The notes below the pieces were generated by a model. That model did no database searches. It saw only the letters and a list, made by a program, of their open reading frames with translations, and was not told the origin of the DNA. Shown one piece after another: positions 1 through 8,990 of a DNA stretch of 43,209 nucleotides; the stretch's first letter is position 1; the number at the start of each line of letters is the position of its first letter. This DNA comes from Thermodesulfobacteriota bacterium. GTDB lineage: Bacteria; Desulfobacterota; DSM-4660; Desulfatiglandales; Desulfatiglandaceae. A program made the position numbers and the translations under genes. Where the stretch lies: positions 1 through 43,209 of the forward strand of contig JANQDY010000037.1 in assembly GCA_028278625.1 (NCBI GenBank). Reading direction: 5' to 3'.

Positions 1-387
1 GAGGTTCGGTGCGATGTAGACCGTCGAACTGTTGGCTGTCAGCCAGAGGGACTTGGTGTCCATCAACTTGTCGAAGATAATGACCTCGTGGGCTTCCACT
101 GCTCCAAGGGAGCGGGCACCCTCAATGAGCCCATATAGAGATGCCCCAGGAATCCCCTTGAGGAAGGCGTCCATGGCCCGGGTCGTGTCGAGATAGTCAT
201 AGACCTTCTCTGCAGTCTCGGGCAGCGGAGCGCCGTCCATAAACTTCAGGGTACCGATCGAAGTCTTGACCCTGTCCGGCGTCGAAATCGAGTCCAGGGT
301 TTCCTTGCTGACCTGGGCGGAGGCCGTTCCGATGACCAAAAGGCAACAGATGATTGCTATCCAAAGGGGGCGTGTGATCAATATCAT
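1..387 (-). CDS. DUF1254-type exported protein, N-terminal part (cut by window edge)
   Basis: Reading from 387 downward gives 129 codons with no stop, running off the window. It begins with a clear signal peptide (hydrophobic stretch ending in ASAQ, residues about 5-25). Further in are TPDRVKTSIGTLKF, DYLDTTRAMDAF and, at the edge, a SLWLTANSSTVY segment, which resembles the start of DUF1254/DUF1214 proteins. The ATG at 385-387 is preceded by AAGGAG at good spacing. The family's biochemical role is not established; it is exported to the periplasm or envelope. It lies about 100 bases downstream of pyruvate kinase on the same strand, with no visible terminator between. The family call is from remembered motif similarity and is moderately sure. 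Confidence 0.75.
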   Translation of the reverse strand, partial: MILITRPLWIAIICCLLVIGTASAQVSKETLDSISTPDRVKTSIGTLKFMDGAPLPETAEKVYDYLDTTRAMDAFLKGIPGASLYGLIEGARSLGAVEAHEVIIFDKLMDTKSLWLTANSSTVYIAPNL

Positions 388-485
388 GTTCGTTCTCCTT
401 GGCTTTTAGTTCATTTTACCGATTTCGATTCCCTTCTTAGTCTATCACATATCCTACACTGTCGATATCCGAATCCAAAATCTAT

Positions 486-1916
486 TCATCCCCGGTTCAG
501 ATCCATCAGCTCCATCCTGTTGTTGGCCTCCGGATTTCTCTTTGAAGGCCCCTCAGTCAGGACGACAATATTGCCTTCGATGTTATGGGTCCTGAGCCAT
601 TTCCTGGCAAACGGTTTCCAGTCATCCGGCGGCTCAGCCTCGTGCACCGGAAAAACGCCGTAGGAGAATGCCAGCCCCTGACATGTGCCTTCGTGACGGC
701 TCACCGCCGTGATCCAAACCGGAAGCTTGAACCGGGAGATCATCCTTGCCGTGTAACCGCTCCGTGTCGGCACGATGACGGCAGCCGGCCTGACACGTTT
801 CAGGGTGGCTTCAACGCTCAACGATATCAAATCCGTGAGCGTTATGTCCCCATCGTGGCCATAGGTTTCCAACGCTTCCTCAAACGGATATCTCGGACGA
901 TAGGGCTCAACGTCGGCGGCGATCTGGACCAGCATGGTCACGGCCGCAACAGGATCTTTCCCCATGGCCGACTCACCTGAGAGCATGACACAGTCCGTGC
1001 CGTCAAGGATCGCGTTGGCCACATCCGTGGCCTCGGCCCGTGTCGGGCGCCTGTTGTTGGTCATGGATTCCAGCATCTGGGTGGCGGTAATCACCGGCTT
1101 CCCCACAGTGTTTGCCTGGTCCATGAGGGTTTTCTGAACCATGGCGATTTTGGCGATGGGTATTTCCACGCCAAGGTCTCCACGGGCCACCATGATGCCG
1201 TCGGCAGCCTTAAGGATGTGGTCCATGTTCTTGAGCGCTCCGGCCCGCTCTATTTTTGCAATGATGAAGGGATGGTGTCCCAATTTTCCGGCAGCCTCTC
1301 GCACCATTTGGATATCTTCAGCCGTCTCCACAAAGGATTGGCTCACCGCGTCCACACCTTGTTCCAGGGCAAATTTCAGGCACTCGTGGTCACGATCCGT
1401 GAACGCGCTGATGCCCAGTTCTATGCCCGGCAGATTGAGACCTTTACGGGAACGCAGTTCTCCGCCCACAAGAACCAGGCAATGGACGTCTTTCCCCTCC
1501 ACCCTATCAACTCTTAATTCGATGATGCCGTCATTTAAAAACAAGCTGTCCCCTTTTTTGACGGCCTTCGGCAGCCGGCTGAAGGTCACAAAGACGCGTG
1601 TATGGTCACCGACGATCTCCTCAGTGGTCAGCGTAAAGGAATCTCCGGGTGTCAACTCGATGGGTTCCTCCGCAAGTCGCCCGATCCTCATTTTTGGGCC
1701 GGGCAGGTCCGCCATGATGGTAACCCGCCTTTTGGTCCTTTGGGCTGCGGTCCGGATCTTTTTGATCACCCTCTCGTGTCCCGTGAAATCGCCGTGGGAA
1801 AAGTTTATCCGTGCCACGTTCATTCCTGATAGGATCATCTTTTCAAGGATTTCGGAAGACTCCGATGCAGGCCCGATGGTGCATACGATTTTCGTTTTGT
1901 TCTGCTGGATTTCCAT
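486..1916 (-). CDS. pyk: Pyruvate kinase
   Basis: This 476-aa cytosolic glycolytic enzyme makes pyruvate and ATP from phosphoenolpyruvate and ADP, which is the usual length for bacterial type II pyruvate kinase. The N-terminus has the family start KTKIVCTIGPAS and the SHGDF segment. The active-site signature IIAKIERAGAL is followed by MVARGDLGVEIP and ITATQMLESM, so the TIM barrel looks complete. The B domain lies at roughly residues 75-170, and the C-terminal allosteric domain at about 350-476. The start at 1916 has GGGGAG just upstream. A TATAAT-like -10 on the minus strand lies at 1950-1955. Nothing suggests inactivation. Confidence 0.97.
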   Translation of the reverse strand: MEIQQNKTKIVCTIGPASESSEILEKMILSGMNVARINFSHGDFTGHERVIKKIRTAAQRTKRRVTIMADLPGPKMRIGRLAEEPIELTPGDSFTLTTEEIVGDHTRVFVTFSRLPKAVKKGDSLFLNDGIIELRVDRVEGKDVHCLVLVGGELRSRKGLNLPGIELGISAFTDRDHECLKFALEQGVDAVSQSFVETAEDIQMVREAAGKLGHHPFIIAKIERAGALKNMDHILKAADGIMVARGDLGVEIPIAKIAMVQKTLMDQANTVGKPVITATQMLESMTNNRRPTRAEATDVANAILDGTDCVMLSGESAMGKDPVAAVTMLVQIAADVEPYRPRYPFEEALETYGHDGDITLTDLISLSVEATLKRVRPAAVIVPTRSGYTARMISRFKLPVWITAVSRHEGTCQGLAFSYGVFPVHEAEPPDDWKPFARKWLRTHNIEGNIVVLTEGPSKRNPEANNRMELMDLNRG

Positions 1917-1949
1917 TTCTCACTCCCCGACCGGCACCCGCCGGATCAC

Positions 1950-1980
1950 ATTATACGGAGGCAGCGTATTATGACTGCAA
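1950..1980 (-). promoter_or_regulatory. Possible sigma-70 promoter of pyk
   Basis: On the minus strand a perfect TATAAT (1950-1955) lies 19 bp after TTGCAG (1975-1980), with the pyk start about 34 bases below the -10. The spacer is longer than the preferred 17 bp, so this is tentative. Confidence 0.3.
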
Positions 1981-2124
1981 GAGGTCTTTCAAAACAGTCA
2001 AGCAATAAACATGCCCCAAAAGAATCAACCAAAGCATCCTTTTAACTGGCTGAAAATGTATTGAAAAATTCTTATCTGCGAACAGATTCGGCGTCAAGAA
2101 AAAAGTATATGGCAAACCTCAAAA

Positions 2125-2155
2125 GCCAAGGTATGGCGTAAAAACCATATTTGGT
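2125..2155. promoter_or_regulatory. Two-armed dyad, copy R, upstream of the giant regulator
   Basis: The right arm ACCATATTTGGT (2144-2155) is identical to the right arm of the copy at 8072. The left arm GCCAAGGTATGG (2125-2136) is a degenerate version of ACCAAATATGGT at the same 19-bp arm offset. It sits 77 bases before the regulator start, and no convincing -24/-12 element lies 107-117 bp to either side. The best fit on the minus strand is TGGTTGATTCTTTTGG around 2015-2031, with an 11-bp spacer. It could be an autoregulatory operator for the adjacent regulator (inference). Confidence 0.5.
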
Positions 2156-2231
2156 TTATTATGCAGCAATTCCCGGAATGCACTCGGGGATAAACAGGTC
2201 CTTATTATCGAAATTTTGCCGGGAGGCATAA

Positions 2232-5200
2232 ATGAATCAAAATATCATTTATCAGGGCAATTCCATAATTTCCGTTGAAAAGCATCCGGATTATTCCCAT
2301 CCGGTGATCATCAAGAAGCCGTTTAGACGCCACCCTTCCCAGCGAAACATTCGATCCTTGGAAAAGGAATATGAAATAACCCGTTCCCTCAACGCTGTCG
2401 AAGGGGTCCGCAAGGCTCTGGGGCAACAGTCCATGAATAACAAACCGGCATTGATCCTGGAATATGTCGATGGAGAAACCCTGCGGGATCATATGGAGGG
2501 GAAAAAACTCAGCCTGCGTGTAAAGCTGGAAATCGCCGTCGATTTGGCCCTTATTCTGGGAAAAATCCATCAACAGAATGTTATCCATCTGGATTTCAAC
2601 AGCAAGAATATCCTCATCGGAAAGGAGCGGCAGGCGATCCATATTATCGATTTCGGTACTGCATCGCACATAGACCGGAGTGGACATCAAAAAGTCGGGT
2701 ACGACCAGATGCTGGGAACACTGCCGTATATCTCACCGGAGCAGACCGGGAGAATCAACCGTGCGGTGGATGAACGCTCGGATCTGTATTCTCTGGGGGT
2801 GGTTTTATATGAGCTGATGACCGGGCAACTGCCGTTTGATTCAAGAGATCCTTTGAAGCTTGTCCACCACCACATTGCCCGGGTACCGATCCCGCCATCC
2901 GAGGTATCATCAGAGATTCCCAAAGTGATCAGTCAGATCATTTTAAGGCTCCTTACAAAGGATGCGGAGGAGCGTTATCAATCGGCGGCCGGTGTTCGGG
3001 TCGATCTGGAAAAATGCTTACAGCGCTTAAAGCCGGACAATACTCTTGCGGACTTCCCGCTGGGAGAAACTGATTATCCCGGGCGATTGATATTTCCTCA
3101 GAAGCTTTACGGCCGTGAAGGTGAACGGAAGGAATTGGAGAACGCCTACGAGAGTGTTTGCCGGGGTACCTCGTCAATCGTGTTTGTCGGGGGTTATTCC
3201 GGGATCGGCAAGACGGCGCTGGTTGATGAAATACACCGACCGGTATCTGAAAAAAACGGCTATTTCATAGAAGGGAAATTCGACCAGTTGACCATCACCC
3301 CCTACGCAGGGGTTACCCAGGCTTTGGCCCAATTTGTTTCCCAAGTTTTGACGGAAACCGAAACCCGGTTCATCGATTGGCGGTCGGCGATTCTTGAAGC
3401 GGTCGGGCCGAACGGCAGGATATTAACGGATGTCGCTCCCCGCCTGGAACTGATCATTGGCCCCCAACCGGCGGTGCCGGACTTGAGCGGACAGGAGGCG
3501 CGCAACCGTTTCCATTATGTCTTTCAGCGTTTCTTCAGCGCGATCGCTCGGAGCGAGCATCCGATTTGCTTATTCTTCGACGATTTGCAGTGGATAGATC
3601 AAGCGTCACTTGATTTACTCAAGGCCCTGTTCAGCAGCACTGACCTTGCGCATCTCCTCGTCGTAGGTGCATATCGTGATAACGAGGTCCATGAAGACCA
3701 TCCTTTAATGAAGTTCATCGCAGACTTGGAAAAGGCCGGCGCAAACCTGAAACGGATGACCCTGCCAAGGCTATCGAAAATGGATGTCGATAGGTTGATT
3801 TCAGATGCCCTGCGGTGTGACCCCCGTGAGATCAGGGAGCTTTCCAGGCTGGTCTATTCGCAGACCAATGGAAACCCGTTTTTCATCCGCCAGGTGCTGG
3901 GTAGTCTGGAAGATCAGGGTCTCCTTGCGTTCGATACCGCCACCGGCCGCTGGCGTTGGGATATGGATGGCTTAAGAGGCTTGAATGTTGTTGACAGCGT
4001 TGTCGACCTGCTGGTGGGTAAGTTGAAGGAACTCCCCGAGGGCATCCGGAAAATGCTAAAGGTGGCGTCCTGCATTGGAAATCGGTTCAACATTGCCACC
4101 CTGACAAAGGTCACGGAAGGCGACGGCGACACCATCATTGATCATATCCGCGAAGCAGTCGCGGCGGGTCTGATCTGGAAACGGGATGATCGTGCCTTCT
4201 TCGTCCACGACCGGGTCCAGGAGGCAGCCTACAACCTGGTGCCCATAGATGAGCGTGATCGCTTGCATCTCACGATTGGCCGGCGATTGTTGCAGGCACA
4301 ACTTGAGGGTGATGACGAGCAGGATCTTTACCGGATTGTCGATCAGTTGAATCATGGAATCCACCTGGTCGAAGATGAGCAGGAGCGAATGCGGATTGCC
4401 CGTTTGAACCTGCGGGCGGCTCAAGCCGCTCGCCGGGCTTCCGCGTTTGAAACCGGACTAAGCTACGCCCAAGCCGGGATCGAGTTCCTCGGCGAGAATC
4501 GTTGGGACCAGCACTATCGACTCACCCTGGAACTCGAGGAGACGGCTGCGCTTCTCGCCTATATGGCTGGAGACATCCCGCGCATGCAAAATTATGGCCG
4601 GCGAGTGCTTGAGTCCGGCCGTGATCCCGTGGATGTTGTGCGGACAAAGCGTATACAAATGGAGTTCCTCGCCGGCTCCAAGCGCCTACAAGAAGCTCTT
4701 GACATCGGTCTTCAGGCGTTGGATGAACTTGGCTTTGGGGTGTCTGCCGAACCGGGCTGGGAGCTCGCGATGGCCAAAGTGACAGCCTTCGACGAGCGCC
4801 TTGATCGTGCTTGCCCCGATTGGTTGGCCATGGGGCCTCTCGGCAACGAAGATCCACGGTTGGCCGCAGTCTTCGAGATTTTGACGGCGCTTACGCCAAC
4901 TGCGTTCGTGGCAAATCCGGCATTGTGTCCTCTGCTCGTCGTGGTCTATCTGGAGCTGTGTCTTACAAACCGGCGTCTCCCTGATAGCATGCCCTTTGTG
5001 CTTGCCGTCTGGGCCTGTTATGAGGGTGGGTTGCTCGGCCAGCATGAAGCCGCTGCCGAACGGTGCGATATAGCAGCGCGGCTTGCGGAAAGGCCGGCCT
5101 GGCGCGGCGCTCTGTGCCGGGTACTCGAGGTGTCCGGCATCTTCGTCGTGTTCTGGGTGAGGCATCTTCGAGAGACTTTGGACCTCTTTCAGCGCTCGAT

Positions 5201-8030
5201 TCGTGCCGGCCGCGAAAGCGGCGACAACGAGTTCTCCGCCTACTCCGTTGCGGGCTGGCCCAAGCACGCCTTTTACGCTTCGGTCGAACTCGATGATTTC
5301 GAAGCGCGGTCCCTCGAACTGCGAGCCATCACTGATGCCATCCAATTCGAAACCCACAGCCGGTGGGTCAACATTTACATAACCGCAACGAGATTGTTGC
5401 GCGGTACATCCTCCGTCCATGGCACGGTGTGGCGTGGCACGCTCTTCGACGAGGAGCGGGATCTCCAGGCTGGTGACCTGATCGGGCCTCTCTACCTGCA
5501 CTCCACCAAAGCCTGGCTTGCCATCTTGTTCGGTGACCATTCCGGCGTCAAGGAGCAGATCGACCTGGTCGAACCCTACCTCGCGGCGGCCACCGGGGCC
5601 CTGGACGTAGCCATTATCGCCTTCGTCTCCGGCCTCCTCCGTGCCCGCGAGCTTGGCGAGCTTCCTGAGGATCCCGATCGCGAGCGCTCACTTCGTGAGC
5701 ACCTCGACTTTTTGGAACGTAGCGCCCGTCACGCGCCGATGAACTTTGCCCACAAGCGCCTACTGGTACAGGCCGAGGTACACCGTACGCGCGGGGAGAT
5801 ACTGTCAGCCATGAAGGCCTACGAGCAAGCCGGCCAGGGAGCCATCGAAAACGGCTACCTGAGCGAAGCCGGGTTGGCTCATGCCCTCGCCGCCCGGTTT
5901 TATCAAGATCTTGGCCTGCAGCAGGCAGCGCTCCATAACGTAGAGCAGGCTGCACAGGCATGGCGGACCTGGGGCGCTGATGCACTTGTCGAAAGCCTAG
6001 GCCGGCGCTTTAAGGATCTTCTTGAGACCTCCGGGGTTTCGTGGCGGAGTACCAGCGATGCCGGCAAGGTGCACAAAACCATTACCCAAGCCGTCACCCC
6101 AATCCAATTGGATATGGGAAGTGTTATCAGCGCTTCACAAATGCTCTCCGCTGAAACCGATCTTGAACAACTGTTGATCAGGATGATCACTTTGGCAATG
6201 ATCAACTCAGGGGCGGAAATCGCTGTATTGCTGTTGAAGCAGGAGAATGACTGGTTCGTGCAGGCCCGGGGTGATAGCGCGAATGAAAAATATGATGTAC
6301 TTCTTAACCGGCCCTTCGACCCGGTTGACCGCGAGAGTGATTTCATCCCTAAGCCTGTCTTCAACTATTGCCAAAGCTCAAAAGAGGTGCTGGTTGTGGG
6401 GGATGCACAACTGGATAAACGCTTTGCCGACGACTGGTTGATCCAACAACGCAACATCAAATCAGTGGCATGCATCCCCGTTTTGAACCTGGGGGAACTC
6501 AGGGCCATGCTGTATCTTGAAAACCGCCAAATGGCCGATGTCTTCACGCTTGAACGGGTGGAAATCCTCAAACACCTGTCTACCCAGTTCGGCGTCTCCA
6601 TGGAAAATGCCCTGCTTTACGACAGCCTCTCCCGGGCCGAGGCGAAATACCGGACAGTGGCGGATTTCACCTATGACTGGGAGTATTGGTCCAACATGGA
6701 TGGCACATTGAATTATGTTTCGCCATCCTGTGAGCGGGTTAGCGGTTACAGCGTGCAGGAGTTCATGGATAACCCATCTCTTTTCAGAGAGATTATCGTA
6801 CCGGAGGATCGCAAGTTGTGGGACGGACATTATCATGATTCCCGCCGGGAGCTAAAGCCGCGGGAGATCCAATATCGCATCAAAAGACGCAACGGCGAAA
6901 TTCTCTGGATCGAACATGCCTGTCAGCCTGTGATCGACCATACCGGCCGGTGTACCGGCTTTCGCGCCAGCAACCGCGACGTTACGGCACGCAAAATGGG
7001 TGAAATCGAACTCCGAAACGCTTATGCGGAGATCAAGCAGTTGAAAAACCAATTGGAAGCCGAACGCGACTACCTGGAAGATGAAATCAAACTGGAACAC
7101 AATTTTGAAAACATCATTGGTCGGAGCGAAGCGCTGAAATACGTTTTGCACAGGATTGAGCAGGTCGCTCCTACGGATTCCCCCGTGCTGATCCTGGGGG
7201 AAACAGGGACGGGCAAAGAACTGATGGCCCGCGCCATTCACGAGCTCAGCTCCCGCCGCAAACGGTCTATGGTCAAGGTGAACTGCGCGGCCCTGCCAAA
7301 GGAACTGATTGAAAGCGAGTTGTTCGGCAGGGAAAAAGGGGCCTTTACCGGTGCCACAAAGACGCAGGTGGGACGCTTTGAACTGGCAAAGGGGTCAACA
7401 CTTTTTCTGGACGAAATCGGCGAACTTCCGCTGGAACTTCAACCCAAACTGCTGGGCGTGCTTGAAAGCGGCGAGTTTGAAAGACTGGGAAGCCCGCGCA
7501 CGCTTTTTTCCGATGCCCGCATCATCGCCGCCACAAACCGCGTTCTTGAAGAAGAAGTCCGCAAAGGCCGTTTCCGGGAGGACCTGTGGTATCGGCTGAA
7601 GGTTTTTCCCATAACAGTGCCCCCGCTCCGTGACCGCCCGGAGGATATTCCGTTGCTGGTTACGTGGTTTGTGGAGCAACTGGCAAGAAAAATGGGAAAA
7701 CCCCCAGCCGAAGTCCCCAATCGTACAATGCAGTCGTTGCAGAGCTACCCATGGCCCGGCAATGTAAGGGAATTGAAGCATGCGGTGGAAAGCGCATTGA
7801 TTACCGCAAAGGGGAGGAAACTGAATTTCGAGTTTCCTCAAATTTCCGATACCGCGCTCGGTGACTTCAAATCTTTTGAAGAAATGGAGCGCGATTATAT
7901 CCTCAAGGTTCTGAAAGCCAAGAACTGGAAGATCGGGGGCAAAAACAGTGCCGCCTCGGCTTTGGGCATGCATGTCAATACCCTTCGCGGGCGCATGAAA
8001 AAACTCGGCATCAAAAGGCCAAAACCGTGA
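2232..8030 (+). CDS. Giant kinase-AAA-TPR-GAF-PAS sigma-54 enhancer-binding regulator
   Basis: This 1932-aa cytosolic protein is a probable signal-integrating transcription activator. Domains in order: a Ser/Thr protein kinase-like domain (about 1-275; VIIKK lysine, catalytic HLDFNSKN at 119-126, DFG at 140, SPEQTGR). Next is an AAA_16-type ATPase (about 290-600; Walker A GGYSGIGKT near 320, Walker B LFFDDLQWID). An alpha-helical TPR-like region spans about 700-1240, GAF about 1290-1465, PAS/PAC about 1472-1593, then a short coiled coil. The sigma-54 AAA+ domain follows (Walker A GETGTGKE near 1655, GAFTGA at 1703, LFLDEIGEL), ending in a Fis-type HTH (about 1900-1930). The first half resembles cyanobacterial and deltaproteobacterial multidomain sensor kinases, but the expected histidine kinase output is replaced by a sigma-54 activator. 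GGGAGG precedes the ATG. The central helical region is noticeably GC-richer than both flanks. Whether the kinase is active is unknown. Confidence 0.93.
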   Translation: MNQNIIYQGNSIISVEKHPDYSHPVIIKKPFRRHPSQRNIRSLEKEYEITRSLNAVEGVRKALGQQSMNNKPALILEYVDGETLRDHMEGKKLSLRVKLEIAVDLALILGKIHQQNVIHLDFNSKNILIGKERQAIHIIDFGTASHIDRSGHQKVGYDQMLGTLPYISPEQTGRINRAVDERSDLYSLGVVLYELMTGQLPFDSRDPLKLVHHHIARVPIPPSEVSSEIPKVISQIILRLLTKDAEERYQSAAGVRVDLEKCLQRLKPDNTLADFPLGETDYPGRLIFPQKLYGREGERKELENAYESVCRGTSSIVFVGGYSGIGKTALVDEIHRPVSEKNGYFIEGKFDQLTITPYAGVTQALAQFVSQVLTETETRFIDWRSAILEAVGPNGRILTDVAPRLELIIGPQPAVPDLSGQEARNRFHYVFQRFFSAIARSEHPICLFFDDLQWIDQASLDLLKALFSSTDLAHLLVVGAYRDNEVHEDHPLMKFIADLEKAGANLKRMTLPRLSKMDVDRLISDALRCDPREIRELSRLVYSQTNGNPFFIRQVLGSLEDQGLLAFDTATGRWRWDMDGLRGLNVVDSVVDLLVGKLKELPEGIRKMLKVASCIGNRFNIATLTKVTEGDGDTIIDHIREAVAAGLIWKRDDRAFFVHDRVQEAAYNLVPIDERDRLHLTIGRRLLQAQLEGDDEQDLYRIVDQLNHGIHLVEDEQERMRIARLNLRAAQAARRASAFETGLSYAQAGIEFLGENRWDQHYRLTLELEETAALLAYMAGDIPRMQNYGRRVLESGRDPVDVVRTKRIQMEFLAGSKRLQEALDIGLQALDELGFGVSAEPGWELAMAKVTAFDERLDRACPDWLAMGPLGNEDPRLAAVFEILTALTPTAFVANPALCPLLVVVYLELCLTNRRLPDSMPFVLAVWACYEGGLLGQHEAAAERCDIAARLAERPAWRGALCRVLEVSGIFVVFWVRHLRETLDLFQRSIRAGRESGDNEFSAYSVAGWPKHAFYASVELDDFEARSLELRAITDAIQFETHSRWVNIYITATRLLRGTSSVHGTVWRGTLFDEERDLQAGDLIGPLYLHSTKAWLAILFGDHSGVKEQIDLVEPYLAAATGALDVAIIAFVSGLLRARELGELPEDPDRERSLREHLDFLERSARHAPMNFAHKRLLVQAEVHRTRGEILSAMKAYEQAGQGAIENGYLSEAGLAHALAARFYQDLGLQQAALHNVEQAAQAWRTWGADALVESLGRRFKDLLETSGVSWRSTSDAGKVHKTITQAVTPIQLDMGSVISASQMLSAETDLEQLLIRMITLAMINSGAEIAVLLLKQENDWFVQARGDSANEKYDVLLNRPFDPVDRESDFIPKPVFNYCQSSKEVLVVGDAQLDKRFADDWLIQQRNIKSVACIPVLNLGELRAMLYLENRQMADVFTLERVEILKHLSTQFGVSMENALLYDSLSRAEAKYRTVADFTYDWEYWSNMDGTLNYVSPSCERVSGYSVQEFMDNPSLFREIIVPEDRKLWDGHYHDSRRELKPREIQYRIKRRNGEILWIEHACQPVIDHTGRCTGFRASNRDVTARKMGEIELRNAYAEIKQLKNQLEAERDYLEDEIKLEHNFENIIGRSEALKYVLHRIEQVAPTDSPVLILGETGTGKELMARAIHELSSRRKRSMVKVNCAALPKELIESELFGREKGAFTGATKTQVGRFELAKGSTLFLDEIGELPLELQPKLLGVLESGEFERLGSPRTLFSDARIIAATNRVLEEEVRKGRFREDLWYRLKVFPITVPPLRDRPEDIPLLVTWFVEQLARKMGKPPAEVPNRTMQSLQSYPWPGNVRELKHAVESALITAKGRKLNFEFPQISDTALGDFKSFEEMERDYILKVLKAKNWKIGGKNSAASALGMHVNTLRGRMKKLGIKRPKP

Positions 8031-8071
8031 GCTCCCTTCACACCCAAGTCATGAAATCTACCCCAACATGC

Positions 8072-8104
8072 CACCAAATATGGTTTAAGCAACCATATTT
8101 GGTT
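8072..8104. promoter_or_regulatory. Two-armed dyad, copy A (putative activator site; alternatively terminator)
   Basis: ACCAAATATGGTT (8073-8085) and its perfect 13-bp inverted copy AACCATATTTGGT (8091-8103) are separated by TAAGC. The dyad centre (8088) is 116.5 bp from the -24 GG at 8204-8205. A run of six T (8103-8108) follows, so the hairpin could also terminate transcription of the regulator 40 bases upstream. Recurrence of the same arms at three other sites argues for a binding site as well. Confidence 0.65.
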
Positions 8105-8202
8105 TTTTCGTCATTTCCTTTTTCAACTGCAATGCTCTTCTTTTAAGTCAATATTTCATTGATCTTCGCATAGTTAAGGCAAAGCCTTCGCTTCTTTTCC
8201 AC

Positions 8203-8217
8203 TGGCACGGTTATTGA
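8203..8217 (+). promoter_or_regulatory. Sigma-54-like -24/-12 element A+
   Basis: TGGCACGGTTATTGA matches the -24/-12 consensus TGGCACG-N4-TTGC with the exact GG-N10 spacing and GA in place of GC at -12. It lies 58 bases before the ABM gene and 116.5 bp after dyad A. Confidence 0.6.
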
Positions 8218-8274
8218 GACAGTCGCTTCAACAGGTTTCCCGGACAGCAGATATTTCTTCCTCAGGGGTATGAA

Positions 8275-8625
8275 ATGCTCATCTGTCAATTGAAGGTTGA
8301 AATTAAGCCATACAAGCCTGCTGAATTTCTTAGCAGCATGCACTCGATTCTGCCCGCCATCCGCAGAGAAAAAGGATGTATTGACATCAATGTGTATAAG
8401 GGTGCTGAAAGACAAGATACCTATATGCTGGTTGGAGAATGGGAAACCCGGAAAGCTATGATGAACCATTTTCGGACTCGTGAATTCGAGCTGATGGTCG
8501 GCGCGGCCAAAGTACTTGGCGAATCATTTGAAATGAACATATCCGAGGTTTCCAAAACCGGTGGTTTTGAACTGGCCAGAAGACAAATCGCTAAGCCGAA
8601 AAAAAATGGCGTGGAGGCGGATTGA
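8275..8625 (+). CDS. ABM-domain (antibiotic biosynthesis monooxygenase-like) protein
   Basis: This 116-aa protein has an N-terminal ABM/dimeric alpha-beta barrel fold at roughly residues 1-95 (MLICQLKVEIKP, RREKGCIDINVYKG, YMLVGEWETRKAMMNHF). Members are small cytosolic enzymes or quinol-oxidising proteins, and the substrate cannot be told from sequence. The C-terminal tail is basic. AGGGG at 8264-8268 supports the ATG at 8275; an upstream ATG at 8270 is out of frame. It is the first gene after the proposed -24/-12 promoter at 8203. A remnant of an oxidoreductase start and a FAD oxidoreductase gene follow on the same strand. Confidence 0.8.
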   Translation: MLICQLKVEIKPYKPAEFLSSMHSILPAIRREKGCIDINVYKGAERQDTYMLVGEWETRKAMMNHFRTREFELMVGAAKVLGESFEMNISEVSKTGGFELARRQIAKPKKNGVEAD

Positions 8626-8660
8626 ACAATATCTGAAACATCACGCACGGAGGTAGACCC

Positions 8661-8796
8661 ATGAAAGTCATCATCGGCGGAGTGGCCGGCGGGCGGACAT
8701 TAGTGCCGATGGGACATGGGCAAAGCCTTCCCCGATCCGGAAGGTTTTGAGCTGTTGCTTCTTGGAAAGACGGACAGACGCGAACTAAATGATTAA
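8661..8796 (+). pseudogene. Remnant of a pyridine-nucleotide disulfide oxidoreductase start
   Basis: A strong GGAGG ribosome site precedes an ATG that encodes MKVIIGGVAGG, the typical FAD-binding N-terminus of CoA-disulfide reductase/NADH oxidase proteins. Similarity then stops and the frame ends at a TGA (8748-8750) after 29 codons. A second frame over 8713-8796 reads as a plausible protein tail ending in GKTDRRELND before a TAA. This looks like an internal deletion joining the beginning of one gene to the end of another or of the same gene. The call rests on the first 11 residues only. Confidence 0.45.
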
Positions 8797-8990
8797 ACAC
8801 GTTGTGTGTCACACCAAGATAATCTCAATTTCGGACGTTTTCCAAAATAGGGCAGGTCAAAAATATTTTGTTACCAATGTGAACAACCGGCCAAAGGAAC
8901 AGGTTGAACGGTTCTAGTTTGGATAGAATCTAATCCCAAAAGCAAATTATTATACGTCTGTGCTTCAGTCGACGCAACAAAGGAGACAAT

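Noticed and set aside
1141..1974. 277-codon plus-strand frame opposite pyruvate kinase
   Set aside because: It is a shadow of the conserved pyk frame with no family resemblance and no ribosome site.
2250..2270. GGGC at exactly 116.5 bp from dyad R on the plus strand
   Set aside because: There is no -12 element at the right spacing, and it lies inside the regulator's coding sequence.
4686..5540. 284-codon minus-strand frame inside the regulator
   Set aside because: It lies in the GC-rich block, where stop codons are rare; the plus-strand frame is the continuous, domain-bearing one.
8858..8870. CAAAA-ATA-TTTTG palindrome upstream of the FAD oxidoreductase
   Set aside because: It is short and AT-rich, has no recurrence in the window, and no promoter element is in register.
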